In this document: positions 26,201-35,800 of the stretch, piece after piece
Layout of the letters: each line of letters begins with the position of its first letter
Numbering within the stretch: position 1 is the first letter of the stretch
From: Oxyruncus cristatus
Taxonomy: Eukaryota; Chordata; Aves; Passeriformes; Cotingidae
Length of the DNA stretch: 64,000 nt
NCBI GenBank assembly: GCA_013399855.1
Contig: VXAY01002814.1
Location: 248,001-312,000, forward strand
Reading direction: 5' to 3'
Notes under the pieces: model-generated
Told to the model about the DNA's origin: nothing
Databases searched by the model: none
The model's input: the letters and a program-made list of their open reading frames with translations, nothing else
Made by a program: the position numbers and the translations under genes

Positions 26201-27427
26201 GAAAAGCTATCCGCATCTTGAAAGAAGAAAGAGAAAATACAAACGCCCTGAATTAGAAAAGGTGGCAGACAAACAACACAAGCTATGGGGAATATCTTCA
26301 AATACATACATATTAAAACATAGCGCATATACCTGGAAGCAAAAAAACCCCAACCCATGCTAACTCAGAGCTGGAACCATAACAAGCCTTTAGCAGTTTA
26401 CTCTCTGTGGCCTGGTCGTATCAGTGCTTTGCTCCATTCACATCACCTGTAATGTACACTGTACAATGCTGGCTTATAATACTCCCAGTTTTAGGCAAAT
26501 GGAAAATAAATGCTGAGGATTCATGGTACAGCCCTCTTTTTTTCACTGAAACAGAAAGACCATGACAACATGGTCAGCCAAACAACTTCTGGCTGTCAGC
26601 AGTGCAAATCAAAAAGCCAGGGAACCTTTCAGGCATAATGTAAAAAAGCCTTATGAATACAGCTAACAAATATTATATCAGTAGAAAAAAAATTTCTCTA
26701 CGAATATGATCTTATGCTTTTTAACTAGGTTATTGCAAGAGATGTTTCTCCCATTCTTAGAAAAAGTTCTTGATACAGTAACTCAATCATCACTTTTCAT
26801 TTATTTTAACTCTGACAACTAGGGGAGAGAAATAACCCTTCCCGCACATCAGTAAAGTTATGTAGAATGGTAAAGCCACCATTTTCAACGGCTAGAGGAA
26901 AACTGTCAGCCTCAAGCCAATTCTCTCCCTCTCCCCACCACGTGCTTGCTGCCCGCTGGCAGAGGGGGTCTGAAGCACAAGCTCAGCAGTATCAGCTCCT
27001 GTCGAGCTAGTGGATCTGTATACCGGCAGCACAAAGCGTTAAAAGAACCGGAAAAAAGTGCTTCACACATTCCAAAGAAGAAACAGGGAAATACTCAGAG
27101 CAAGGACTCCTTTTCCCGTTCTTGCAGTATCTCTGCAGTGCCGGCAGTGGTTCAGAGGGAGCTGCGCCGGGCGCGCCCTGGCGCAATCCCAGGGGCAGCG
27201 CTCGGGCCTCTCTCCCGTACGGGAACGACTCCGCCCGCTGAGGAAAACGAGGCCGCGGGGGCTGCGGGGCACAGGATCGCCGCCTTGCCGGCCCGGCGCT
27301 GCTTTTTCCCTCCGGCGGCCGCGGGGGCGGCGGCAGCGCGGTGCCGGCCCTACCTGTGCAAGGACATCTTCCCGCCGCCCGCGGCCCGCGGGGCGCTGCC
27401 CGCGCCGTCGCCTTCCCGCTCCGCCAT
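14178..27427 (-). CDS. ZNHIT6: Box C/D snoRNA protein 1 (HIT zinc finger), exons 1-8
   Basis: Eight exons (listed separately) join in phase to 222 codons plus two bases. ZNHIT6/BCD1 is a nuclear factor needed for assembly of box C/D snoRNPs together with NUFIP1 and the R2TP complex. The HIT zinc finger spans residues 26-60 with ligands C26, C29, C38, C41, C46, C50, H54 and C60. It is followed by the conserved [10 protein letters not shown] and DYRFLEDV segments and then the BCD1 body ([36 protein letters not shown]). The zinc finger begins at residue 26. In the human protein, as I recall it, about 200 acidic residues precede it. The ATG at 27,427-27,425 sits in a strong Kozak context (G at -3 and +4). 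The C-terminal exon(s), about 50-60 residues in human, were not found. Confidence 0.94.
14259..15648 (-). other. ZNHIT6 introns 6 and 7
   Basis: Intron 6 (14,855-15,648) and intron 7 (14,259-14,773) flank exon 7. Neither holds a recognised feature. Confidence 0.75.
14774..14854 (-). CDS. ZNHIT6: ZNHIT6 exon 7 (81 nt)
   Basis: The exon encodes [20 protein letters not shown] then SDPVVCQ, nearly identical in pattern to human [20 protein letters not shown]. The donor is CAAAG|gtgtgt. The acceptor is inferred from phase as ..ggtgaaag|GG, which is a weak site. Confidence 0.9.
15649..15717 (-). CDS. ZNHIT6: ZNHIT6 exon 6 (69 nt)
   Basis: The exon encodes (V)[15 protein letters not shown] then HAEYTLK, aligning without gaps to human [20 protein letters not shown]. 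The acceptor has a ten-base T run (ttttttttttcag|G) and the donor is ACG|gtacag. It enters and leaves in phase 2. Confidence 0.93.
15718..24329 (-). other. ZNHIT6 intron 5 (8.6 kb)
   Basis: This is the largest ZNHIT6 intron seen. It contains a moderately GC-rich stretch at about 21,090-21,590 with open frames on both strands (no protein recognised) and an A-rich run at 22,312-22,350. No exon, RNA gene or classifiable transposon was found. Confidence 0.7.
24330..24433 (-). CDS. ZNHIT6: ZNHIT6 exon 5 (104 nt)
   Basis: The exon encodes [19 protein letters not shown] then [15 protein letters not shown]. It aligns with human FMKNRARRQGINLKLLPNGF and TKRKENSTFF. The acceptor is ..ttgccag|TTA and the donor CCGT|gtgagt. 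Confidence 0.93.
24434..25663 (-). other. ZNHIT6 intron 4
   Basis: This 1.23-kb intron contains the short telomere-like repeat at 25,624-25,637. No other feature is recognised. Confidence 0.8.
25624..25637. repeat. Short telomere-like repeat (CCCTAA, two units)
   Basis: The sequence ccctaaccctaacc holds two full vertebrate telomere units. It lies about 26 bases inside the intron from the ZNHIT6 exon 4 donor. It is short enough to be chance. Confidence 0.6.
25664..25749 (-). CDS. ZNHIT6: ZNHIT6 exon 4 (86 nt)
   Basis: The exon encodes [19 protein letters not shown] then [10 protein letters not shown], with acceptor ..atcttcag|AT and donor CTT|gtaagt. The first half matches human [13 protein letters not shown]; the second half is variable. 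Introns 2 and 3 on its 5' side are only 84 and 85 bp. Confidence 0.94.
25835..25941 (-). CDS. ZNHIT6: ZNHIT6 exon 3 (107 nt)
   Basis: The exon encodes [14 protein letters not shown], completing the zinc finger, then [19 protein letters not shown] and LLS. The acceptor is ..cgtttcag|T and the donor GTG|gtaaga. It is very close to the human exon. Confidence 0.96.
26026..26091 (-). CDS. ZNHIT6: ZNHIT6 exon 2 (66 nt, first half of HIT zinc finger)
   Basis: The exon encodes [20 protein letters not shown] then C, with acceptor ..tctttcag|A and donor TGCAG|gtatct. It carries five of the eight zinc ligands. Confidence 0.96.
26092..27353 (-). other. ZNHIT6 intron 1
   Basis: This is a 1.26-kb intron whose 5' end lies in the CpG island. 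Nothing further is recognised in it. Confidence 0.8.
27354..27427 (-). CDS. ZNHIT6: ZNHIT6 exon 1 (coding part, 74 nt)
   Basis: The exon encodes [20 protein letters not shown] then MSLH plus two bases of an Arg codon, with donor CACAG|gtaggg. The MSLHR/CETCG junction parallels human MSRCETCG. This start was chosen for its Kozak match and because upstream sequence is broken by the gap; a second in-frame ATG (MSLH) lies 20 codons further in. Confidence 0.87.
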
Positions 27428-27440
27428 GGCCGCGCCGCCG

Positions 27441-27475
27441 NNNNNNNNNNNNNNNNNNNNNNNNNNNNNNNNNNN
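27441..27475. other. Assembly gap (35 N)
   Basis: A run of 35 N lies 14 bases upstream of the ZNHIT6 start codon, inside the CpG island. The real length is unknown. It may hide the transcription start and, if a longer upstream reading frame exists, N-terminal codons. Confidence 0.98.
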
Positions 27476-27775
27476 CCCCGCGCGCGGCCCCACGGGCCGG
27501 GCGGGGCCACAGCGCCCTCCCCTGCGCGGCGGCGCCGCCTGGCGGCCGCTCCGGACACACATCCCCTCAGAGGGGCCGGGACAGCGTCCCAGTGCCGGAG
27601 GCTTCCAGGAGCACTCCGGAGGCTTTCCAAAATATACACGGCGCCGCACACCACCGCACCGCCGAAGGGGCGGTTTCGCCACACGGTCCCGGCGCTTCCC
27701 AACCCCGGCAACGCGGTTACATCGTAACCTGTCCGTGTCCAGCTGATCCAGCTCGGCGTCCCGTCTGTCTGCGCG

Positions 27776-29439
27776 GGATGAGCATTTCTGCCTCAATTAC
27801 AGAAACTCACATCCGAGCAGCCTTCTAAAGCTTTAAGCTTCTTGTTTTTAAAACAGATAACTGCCGAGATGTAGAACTTCCAAAAATAGGACAGTGAGAC
27901 GAATAAAAACATACGTGAAGCAGAACATTTTCTAAAATATTATAATATTAAAAAAAAACCCAAACAAAACAAACATCTGTCACAACTTCATCTCCAAAGC
28001 CAAACTACAAGCAAATGTCAAGAGATAATGTCAGTGTTCTGATTCTCGAAAATGCAAAAAGTTAGACCGTTTCTCTAACCTTTATCATCACTCTGTGATC
28101 TTGTTTTTTCTTTGGTTTTAATGGATTTTCTCAAAGTCGACAAAACTGATGCTTCAATACAAAATGTAAAATGGGATGTACATGTGTGTTACCTTGTAAA
28201 AGCAAACACTGTTCCCTTGGCCATATCCTGTGGTGCAGAGAATATGCCTTTCCCCTTGGGAATATAAGCACTGCCACCCAACAGAAGTGCCCTCCCAGAG
28301 CATTTTCATCCTTACTAAAAATGACCTACACAATACGAAACAGAATAGTAAAAGACAAACAGACAGCTTGGAAGCTTATTTTATTATACTTTGGTAAGTG
28401 TGGTTTCCTGAAGATCAAGCAGACAAGTTGTCTGAGCATTCCCCTGCTCCCCCTACAGTCTGGTATTACCCTGCCATGTACTCCTGAGCACACTTTGAAT
28501 TGATAATAGGTAGAGGCATATCAATAAAAAGAGTGCTTTTGCTAATGGTAAAATTGTTCTTTTTTGCTAAAAAAATTTAGTTGAACTTTTTAGAATTAAT
28601 TAACTCCCCCCCCAAATGATCTAATAACTTCGAAAAAAAATGGAATTTCTTCGAGAATGAAATGTCGTTTGTAGTTTAACAGCAGCCATTCAGAAGACAT
28701 GCTGGAGTAGATTTTTTCAGAAGTTACAAAATATATACACAATGTATCATCTGAAGATGGCTTTGGCATTAGCAATATTAACTGAAATACAGAATCTAAA
28801 ACTCAAAACTACTTTACGTAGCTCTTCTACAAGCATTTTTACAATGGCTGTAAAGCAAACTGTTCTGAATATATGCATCATATACAATGTGCTGTCCTAT
28901 ATACCATTTTCCAAAATAGTACACAAAAATATTTTAAACAAGAAATCCACATAAATAATGTTTTCATTGTAGTGAAGTATGTGACCGATGATTTAAAATA
29001 AGTACCTTTACAACAGAAACATATCCTGATGTAACCAGCACATACAGTCTGAAAGAAAAGGGACTCAAATAATCTCTGCTAAGGCCACAAGCACCTTGTG
29101 TTATGAAAAGCACCAAGGCAACCTGGACAGGAAACACAAAAGAGGTAGTGTGCCATCTGTTCAGATGTATGTGTCCACAAAGGACTAGAATAAAACAAGG
29201 TTTAAGAAAAGAAGATATATTGTTCTGTACTGTGGCATGATTCACTTTTCATATATAAGCTATTGCACATTTAGGAGCATTAGCAGATATTGCTCCTTAG
29301 GATCATATACCTCCAGCTTTTCTCAGGATGATTTTTTTGCAATGGTGTTAAAGAAATTCTTAAGAACACTTGACGTCCTGAAAAAAATCCATGTTCAGAT
29401 ATTCCATTCCAGGAAATTATGCAAGAAAGCACCAAGAAA
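27776..29439. other. Space between COL24A1 and ZNHIT6
   Basis: This stretch probably contains the rest of the COL24A1 3' untranslated region and then intergenic sequence. It is AT-rich with short A and C runs (for example around 27,950 and 28,610). I see no coding exon, RNA gene or recognisable repeat in it. Confidence 0.5.
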
Positions 29440-29445
29440 TTTATT
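29440..29445 (-). terminator. Candidate COL24A1 polyadenylation signal AATAAA
   Basis: This is the first canonical AATAAA on the minus strand after the collagen stop codon, about 220 bases downstream. A second copy lies at 28,385-28,380. Which one is used cannot be judged from sequence alone. Confidence 0.4.
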
Positions 29446-29665
29446 TTAAATACTTAAGGAAAACTGTTGTAGTCTTTTCTCTCTTTCTTCTATTTTTCAA
29501 TTGCTCCTTATGGAGGAAGTCTTTTTCTTCCTGAGGTTCTGCAACCAAGAGTATTTAAAGTGATTCTTAGTTTCCTAGTCATTTTGCCTGTAATGGATCA
29601 TCACTTTTGCATTCAATCTATGCAGAAACGCCATGCTGATGAAAAAAACCAACAGGACAGAAACC

Positions 29666-29812
29666 TTAAAGGAAGCACACTGAACCACTTTCTACGAAGT
29701 GCTGCTGTCCTGGTTTGAGGTGAGGAAGTGCATTAACTTGAACCACTGGAAGCTGACTAGTGTCCTGAGTGTGAAAAAAGAACTGTGTCTTACGCCAGCT
29801 GCCATCTTCAAT
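29666..29812 (-). CDS. COL24A1: COL24A1 terminal coding exon with stop
   Basis: The exon encodes 48 residues from [16 protein letters not shown] to GSVCFL and then TAA (29,668-29,666). The acceptor is ..gtgttgcag|ATT. The invariant last cysteine followed by two or three residues is how fibrillar C-propeptides end. Confidence 0.96.
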   Translation of the reverse strand: MEDGSWRKTQFFFHTQDTSQLPVVQVNALPHLKPGQQHFVESGSVCFL

Positions 29813-32800
29813 CTGCAACACACAGAAGAAGAATATTAGATTCATATAAAAGATGTGCTTCAAAACACACATGAAAATTGTGCTTATAGAGAGGAAGACT
29901 AGTGCACAAAAACATTTTTTTCTTCTAGCAATTCCTATAGAAACCATCTAATTTAACAAATGCCATTTCTCCCTTGCAATATCATGGGCACTCTGGGCAA
30001 AGCTGAAGTTGGAAAACAGAATCCAGTTGGAGTGGATGCAAACACAGTGCAACATGTGTCAGAGCAGAACACCTTTGCAAGCAAAGTGACTCATAGACAT
30101 TCTAAATTCACCCCCAAATCTGGACAGCAGGTGTCACGTTATCAACTCTACAGGCACTTGAATGACTCTGTAGGCCCTTGAAAAATAAACATGGGAATCA
30201 GAGATGCATTTTTGCCATAAGCTTTATACTATTTACTCTATTTCTTTAAAAAAAGTCTCAGTAAAAACTGATACCTCATAAGAATTATAAAATAGTATTA
30301 TAACAGTGCCTGAGGCTGGGAGTGCCTTGATGTTTGCAATCAATCCATTCTTAAAAAACATCAAGTACAGTGTATTCCACTGAAAAATGGAATCCTGAAA
30401 GAGAGGGGAATGTGTCAGATTCTGGAGCAGACCTGTACAGCACACAGTTTCCCACAGAAAGAGTTACAGAAAAATGGCACTTCTCAATAGCCATCTCAGT
30501 ATGCCTTAGTTTTTCTCAGGGAATAAAACTGTCCCAAACAGACTAGAAGGTGAGAGAAGGGGCTCCAGCGGCCATACTTTATCTGCATGACACAGCCTAG
30601 AGCATCTAATTATCATCTGCTAATAAAGGCTGGAAGCATAACAGCTTTGAAGTGCCTCAATAAAGCCACTTTCTGTTTTGAGATTTAAAAATCTCACTTG
30701 GTACCCCTGTATTGATGTTGAATTCAGCATCAAAAGGCATATGCAGAACTATGTAAAGAAGCAAGCTTTAAGGGATGTGAATCTAAATGATTGTTATTTT
30801 CCTGCAGAAAGTTAATAATGCCTACACAGTATCTCCAATACTGTTTTAATAGTGCTAGTGCTAAAAACTATTTACCATGCAATCATCCATAAGGACCTTC
30901 GGCTCAAGCAATGTATTTGCCTTAAATATTTGACCATTCCATCCTTTGAAGGTAACTGATGTCTTCCGGCCACCTGCTTTATTTAATCCCCACAGTGGTG
31001 TGTTCAGACAATGAACTGTGATGCTGTGGGTTGCTTCTGAGCTCAGTAAATGAAGGAAGTTCATCTGCACTTTTCCAATTCCAAACTCCAGCTAAGTTCC
31101 AAAAGAAAGACAGGGTTAGACTTACAGCTGGACTATGCTGAATGGCCACAGCAACACAAAGTGCCATGAACGTACAAGCGTGGTGTTCAGGCATGGGAGA
31201 ATGTATACATGTTTATATACATTGGGATTAATGCCAAAGAGCATGATTTGCATTCTTCAGGGGAGATGTCAGGGTCTATTACAGTGATTACTACAAACAG
31301 AAGGACATTCTCAAAGCTTAAATATAAACATTTGATAATGCTTATAACATTGCTGAAATACAGCTGGGTAGAAAAAGCTATTTTTAAATAAGGAAACTGA
31401 AACATGCTTTTGTACTTCTAAGATATTCTCAGCAGCAGTGTTTTAACTGCAGCCACATCCCTCTGCTGTTTAGTCTTCTTAGACCACAGGTTCTGGCAAT
31501 ACCAATATCCCATTACAAATGCAAAAGTTCACAAGCATATTTTGATTTTAGACAGAAAATATAGTTACTCATTACTCAAGAAGAATCTCTCGAAGACTAT
31601 TTCATATTCATAGATCTTTCAAATATAGGAATGCGTATGTGAACTTTATGGCATTTCTAATGCTCTTCAGTGACTACAGTGTACATGCAAAACTCCACAA
31701 ACAAAAAATTTCTTTTCCCAAGAGTTCAAAAACTTCATGTGAAGAGGAGCATGAACTAACCATATAAAGGAAACCAGTTTCTCCCTAATGGCATTTAAAA
31801 GTGCCTAGGTGTTGAAAAGCAGGAGTAATTTTCATCCTTCTCATTGCAAAGACCTCAGCATCTCCACACTTTACTGCCCTGAGTGATGAGATACTAATGT
31901 AGCTCAGAAGCATTTTAGGCTTATTTTGACGCCTTGTGTAGGAAAGTATAAAGCAAAACAAAATAATTCTATCAGCACGAAACTGAGTGAATGATGACAG
32001 TGAGAGTTACACTAACACATACAGTCTCCAGAAAATCTGTAACTTTTATAACAGAATATATATGTTCTTCGTCAAAGATGCACAACAAACGCCCTCTGAA
32101 ATACAATACTTTTCATGAGTTAAGTAAATAAACATGCATTAGTTTAGAGTTCAAGCACAGACACAGTCTCTCTAGAAGCAATGCATACCTTTGTCACAGA
32201 AAGTGGTGTTAAACATGTCTGACCACCTGCAGTGAAGTTGCAGAAAACTTCAATGGCATCAGAAGGACACCCAATATTTGGGTCGATCCAGTATTTTCCT
32301 ATTAGTGTATAATTTCAGATGGAAAATAAAACCAAAATATAATTGCTACTAAACAATTTGCTAAAATATTCAATGTTTCTTGGCAAGTATTGCATATATA
32401 ATCACCATAGCTTCACAAACAAAAGAAAGAAAAGGAACATGAAAGTCTTTTCACTATTATAAGTATACTAATAAAAGGTACTGACCAAAATTATCATAAC
32501 CATCCAATTATGATTACAATTACAATGACATGATAGGTTAAAATATGGTGGAGTTTTTTAACTGAAATACTGATTCGATAACTTCTGGGATACAACAACT
32601 GTCCGTGTATATGACAGTGGTAGTGTATTGTATACAACTATCTCATTAGGAATCTAGAATCTGATCCACAAAAAATTCATTGCAAGATTAGCTATACATA
32701 CTTGGAAAACTTTTAATCTATTGGATTGGATCTATTGGATTCAGTTTCAAATTTTCTGGATACCTCTATTTACTGACAGATATAATCTGTCTCTAAATAC

Positions 32801-35800
32801 CTAGATAATATTAGATAGCTGTATACTTCCACCTTTAAAACTCAAAAATTGCATTTTAAAGATGAAATAAAGATAGTTGTGACAGGCACACTGCAACAGA
32901 ATATAATAAAAAATCTAAACATCAGAATTTGCATGCAGAAAGTAACATTTGGAAGCAACACATTTCAAAGCTACTTGTGTTCAAGCTTTAGTGAAAGTGG
33001 GTACTTACCATCTGACACTTTACGTTCACAATTGAGCAAATCCCTGCAGATGCGTGCTGGGTTGTCCCGCGTGCCAAGAGGGTTCTTGATGCTGTGCAGT
33101 AAATTGCTAAGGTAGTGGAGCGTTTTGAATATCTCTGTACTGTGATCTAGTAAAGTTACTTCAGTATTCTGGTATTTCTGCCAAGGGCCATTAGCAAATG
33201 TGTTACCACACAGAAGTATCACAAGAACAGTACACGCAGTAAAAGTCAATTGGCCATTGAAGAGCCAGACAGAATCAAACTATTTGTATGAATGCAATAA
33301 GCCATATAAAACAGGATAAGAATAATACATCCTGATAAACAAATTAGGACATTTTATTAAAATTGTCAGAGCAGTGATGTTACAGGCAGGTTTAGATCAT
33401 GCAAATTTGTCATTATGACGTATTGACATAAAAATGTGGATACATTTTCTTGCAATTAATTGGGCCACACACATATATGTCATTATTTTTTTTGCTCAAA
33501 CCCTAAATGCCACTATTATTATCTGTGGCTGAACAGATACAGTCCACTATGTCTGATAGTAAAATTCCTTTACTAACAATCATGACAGAACAGTAGAAGT
33601 ATTGCTGGTTTTCTTAATTTTTTTTCAAATATATCCTATAAATCATAGCATCTTTAATTACTTTCTACAATAATTACTTGTTATCCATGGTTGATTTTAA
33701 ACTAAATCTTTGAAAAGAAACCCTGTTCTGTCCTCAAAAAATAGAATTGTAATTGCATACCCTGTATGACAATGTAAATACAGTAAAATATATTACCTCC
33801 ATCTGCAGGGCAGCATTTGACTCAAATAAAGCTTGAACAGCAGCATTGAGGTCCACTTGTTTCTAAAAAACAGGTATTTCAGAATAAAAAATGATGAAAA
33901 AGAATATTAAAAAGTGCAGGTGGTAAACTCTATGAGCACTGTAGCAACATACATGATAGCTTTATTATTTTGTCCTTTTAGAAAATGATTCATTGTAAAC
34001 TCATTTAAAATAGGATCCTTCCTTTAATTTCCAAAAAATGCAAGTATGCATACACAAAAAGCATATTTGATTTTTATTAGTACACCCATACTCCATTTAA
34101 TGATCATATTCCTGGAACCTGGAAAAACGATACTGCAGTAGTTGTTGCAGATTAATGTCCCAAATTATTCCTCTCAGCCATTTAATTAATATACTTAAAA
34201 ACCCCAATCCATCTATGTGTGAAGAGGTGTTATTCCTTCACAGAGAAGCCCACAAAAAATATCTGAATCAGACAGAAGCAGCCGATGGATCACTCTTCCT
34301 GATATATGAGCAAGTACCAAGACTGACAAACCTCCTCTAAAGGAGGAAGCCTGTTTCTTGTGTGCCTTCATTCTCTGCATTTTGTGTGATATATATACCA
34401 GATTCAGACAGAAGGTTTGTACAATTTAAAAGAATTAAATCACCCACACAAGCATCTAGTTCTCACAATTTGATCTCAGACTACATATATCATTACAGCT
34501 TTAGGACCCTACAGACGTTGAGTCTGTCCCAACTGGCACAATCCCTTAAGAAACTAAATCTGTGTGCATGTATATACATCTATCTATCTATGGAGAACAT
34601 TTGAGCCAGAAACAGCACAAAATTTTCTGTTGCTGACTTTCAGAGCGTCCAAATACAGGAGAAAAACTTTTTAGAGTATGACAAAGTTAACCCATGTCAA
34701 AAGTATGAGCAAGTCCATGACAGTTGCCTATTGAGAGCTCACCAGCATGGTAGAACAGAACTGACAGAGTAAGACAGAAGGTTCAAAACATGTTTTGCTG
34801 TACGGATGGAAGCTGCAGAAAAATGTATTTGCATTTCAGATGCAGTGATAGAACAAGCAGTGCATTTGAGGAGGATCCTGCTATTTTCACTTTCAAAAAA
34901 GCACTGTACTTTAGGTTAGGGCTGTTACAGAATTTACCCTTGGTCCTGGGGGTCCAGGTGGTCCCTGGAAAATGTGAAAAAATAGATATTAGATGCTTCA
35001 CATCTTTGTGTAATGCAATCACAATGAAAAAATAAGGAATGTTTTTCTATGCACTTACAGGTGGCCCTGGCTGGCCCTGTAGTCCCTGAGGACCCTAAAA
35101 GAAACAAAGATAAAATGCAACAGTGATGCATAAACATCTCTTGTTTTACATTCATGTATTTTCTAAATTACAAAACGCCCCAGTGTTTACAATGAAGATG
35201 ATGTGATACTAGCTGTGGTAAAGCTGTAGATTATTAGCTACTATTGTTGAAGTACCCAACTCTCTTAACACATGAATATTCCTGTTGGAATCGCTTTGTT
35301 GTCTGGTCACTTGTTTCTCCAATTACTTTTGATACTAAGGTAACATTAGAAGTCATACAAAGTATTAATATATAACATGTTATACATTGTGCCAGTGTTA
35401 CATGCATGTTGACAACATAAGTACTACAAGAGATAAATGATCATAAAAGCATTGTAAGTAATGCTATGGATAGCTGCAAAAATTAACTGATCCACTTTAC
35501 TCCATGAGTATGTGCTGTACATTTACCAGTTTAATTTATTAGCAGTGTCAGTTTTCAGCCAGAACATGTTATGTTCTTTGTTCCACAATGATTTTGCAGG
35601 TTTCCTTCGTATTCAAGAAGTTATGCCCTTATTTTCTCATTGTAAGTAGCTTCATTTTAGTGTGTAGGATAATGAAGTGGGGAGGAGAGGAGAAGCAAGA
35701 ACAGCTGCTTTTCCCTAGGTTACAGTGCCTACAACTCACATAGCCTTAAATCTGAGTTTTAGGCTGCCTTAGGGTTGAACATGAGCCCTTCCAATACAAT

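Larger units (their letters stand above)
27130..27775 (-). promoter_or_regulatory. CpG-island promoter of ZNHIT6
   Basis: This is the only strongly GC- and CpG-rich stretch in the window and it surrounds ZNHIT6 exon 1. A GC box (gggcggggcc, 27,499-27,508) lies about 75 bases upstream of the ATG, not counting the true size of the gap. No TATA box is seen in the visible part, as expected for a housekeeping gene. The transcription start site cannot be placed because of the gap. Confidence 0.8.
29813..34937 (-). other. COL24A1 introns within the C-propeptide region
   Basis: Five introns of 619-1,097 bp (29,813-30,875; 31,092-32,188; 32,299-33,008; 33,178-33,796; 33,863-34,937) separate the C-propeptide exons. 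A short ctat repeat lies near 34,578. No other feature is recognised. Confidence 0.75.

Noticed and set aside
26946..27828. Several long overlapping open frames on both strands across the GC-rich region.
   Set aside because: They are explained by the low stop-codon frequency of the CpG island and several run through the N gap. Only the short ZNHIT6 exon 1 frame is supported.
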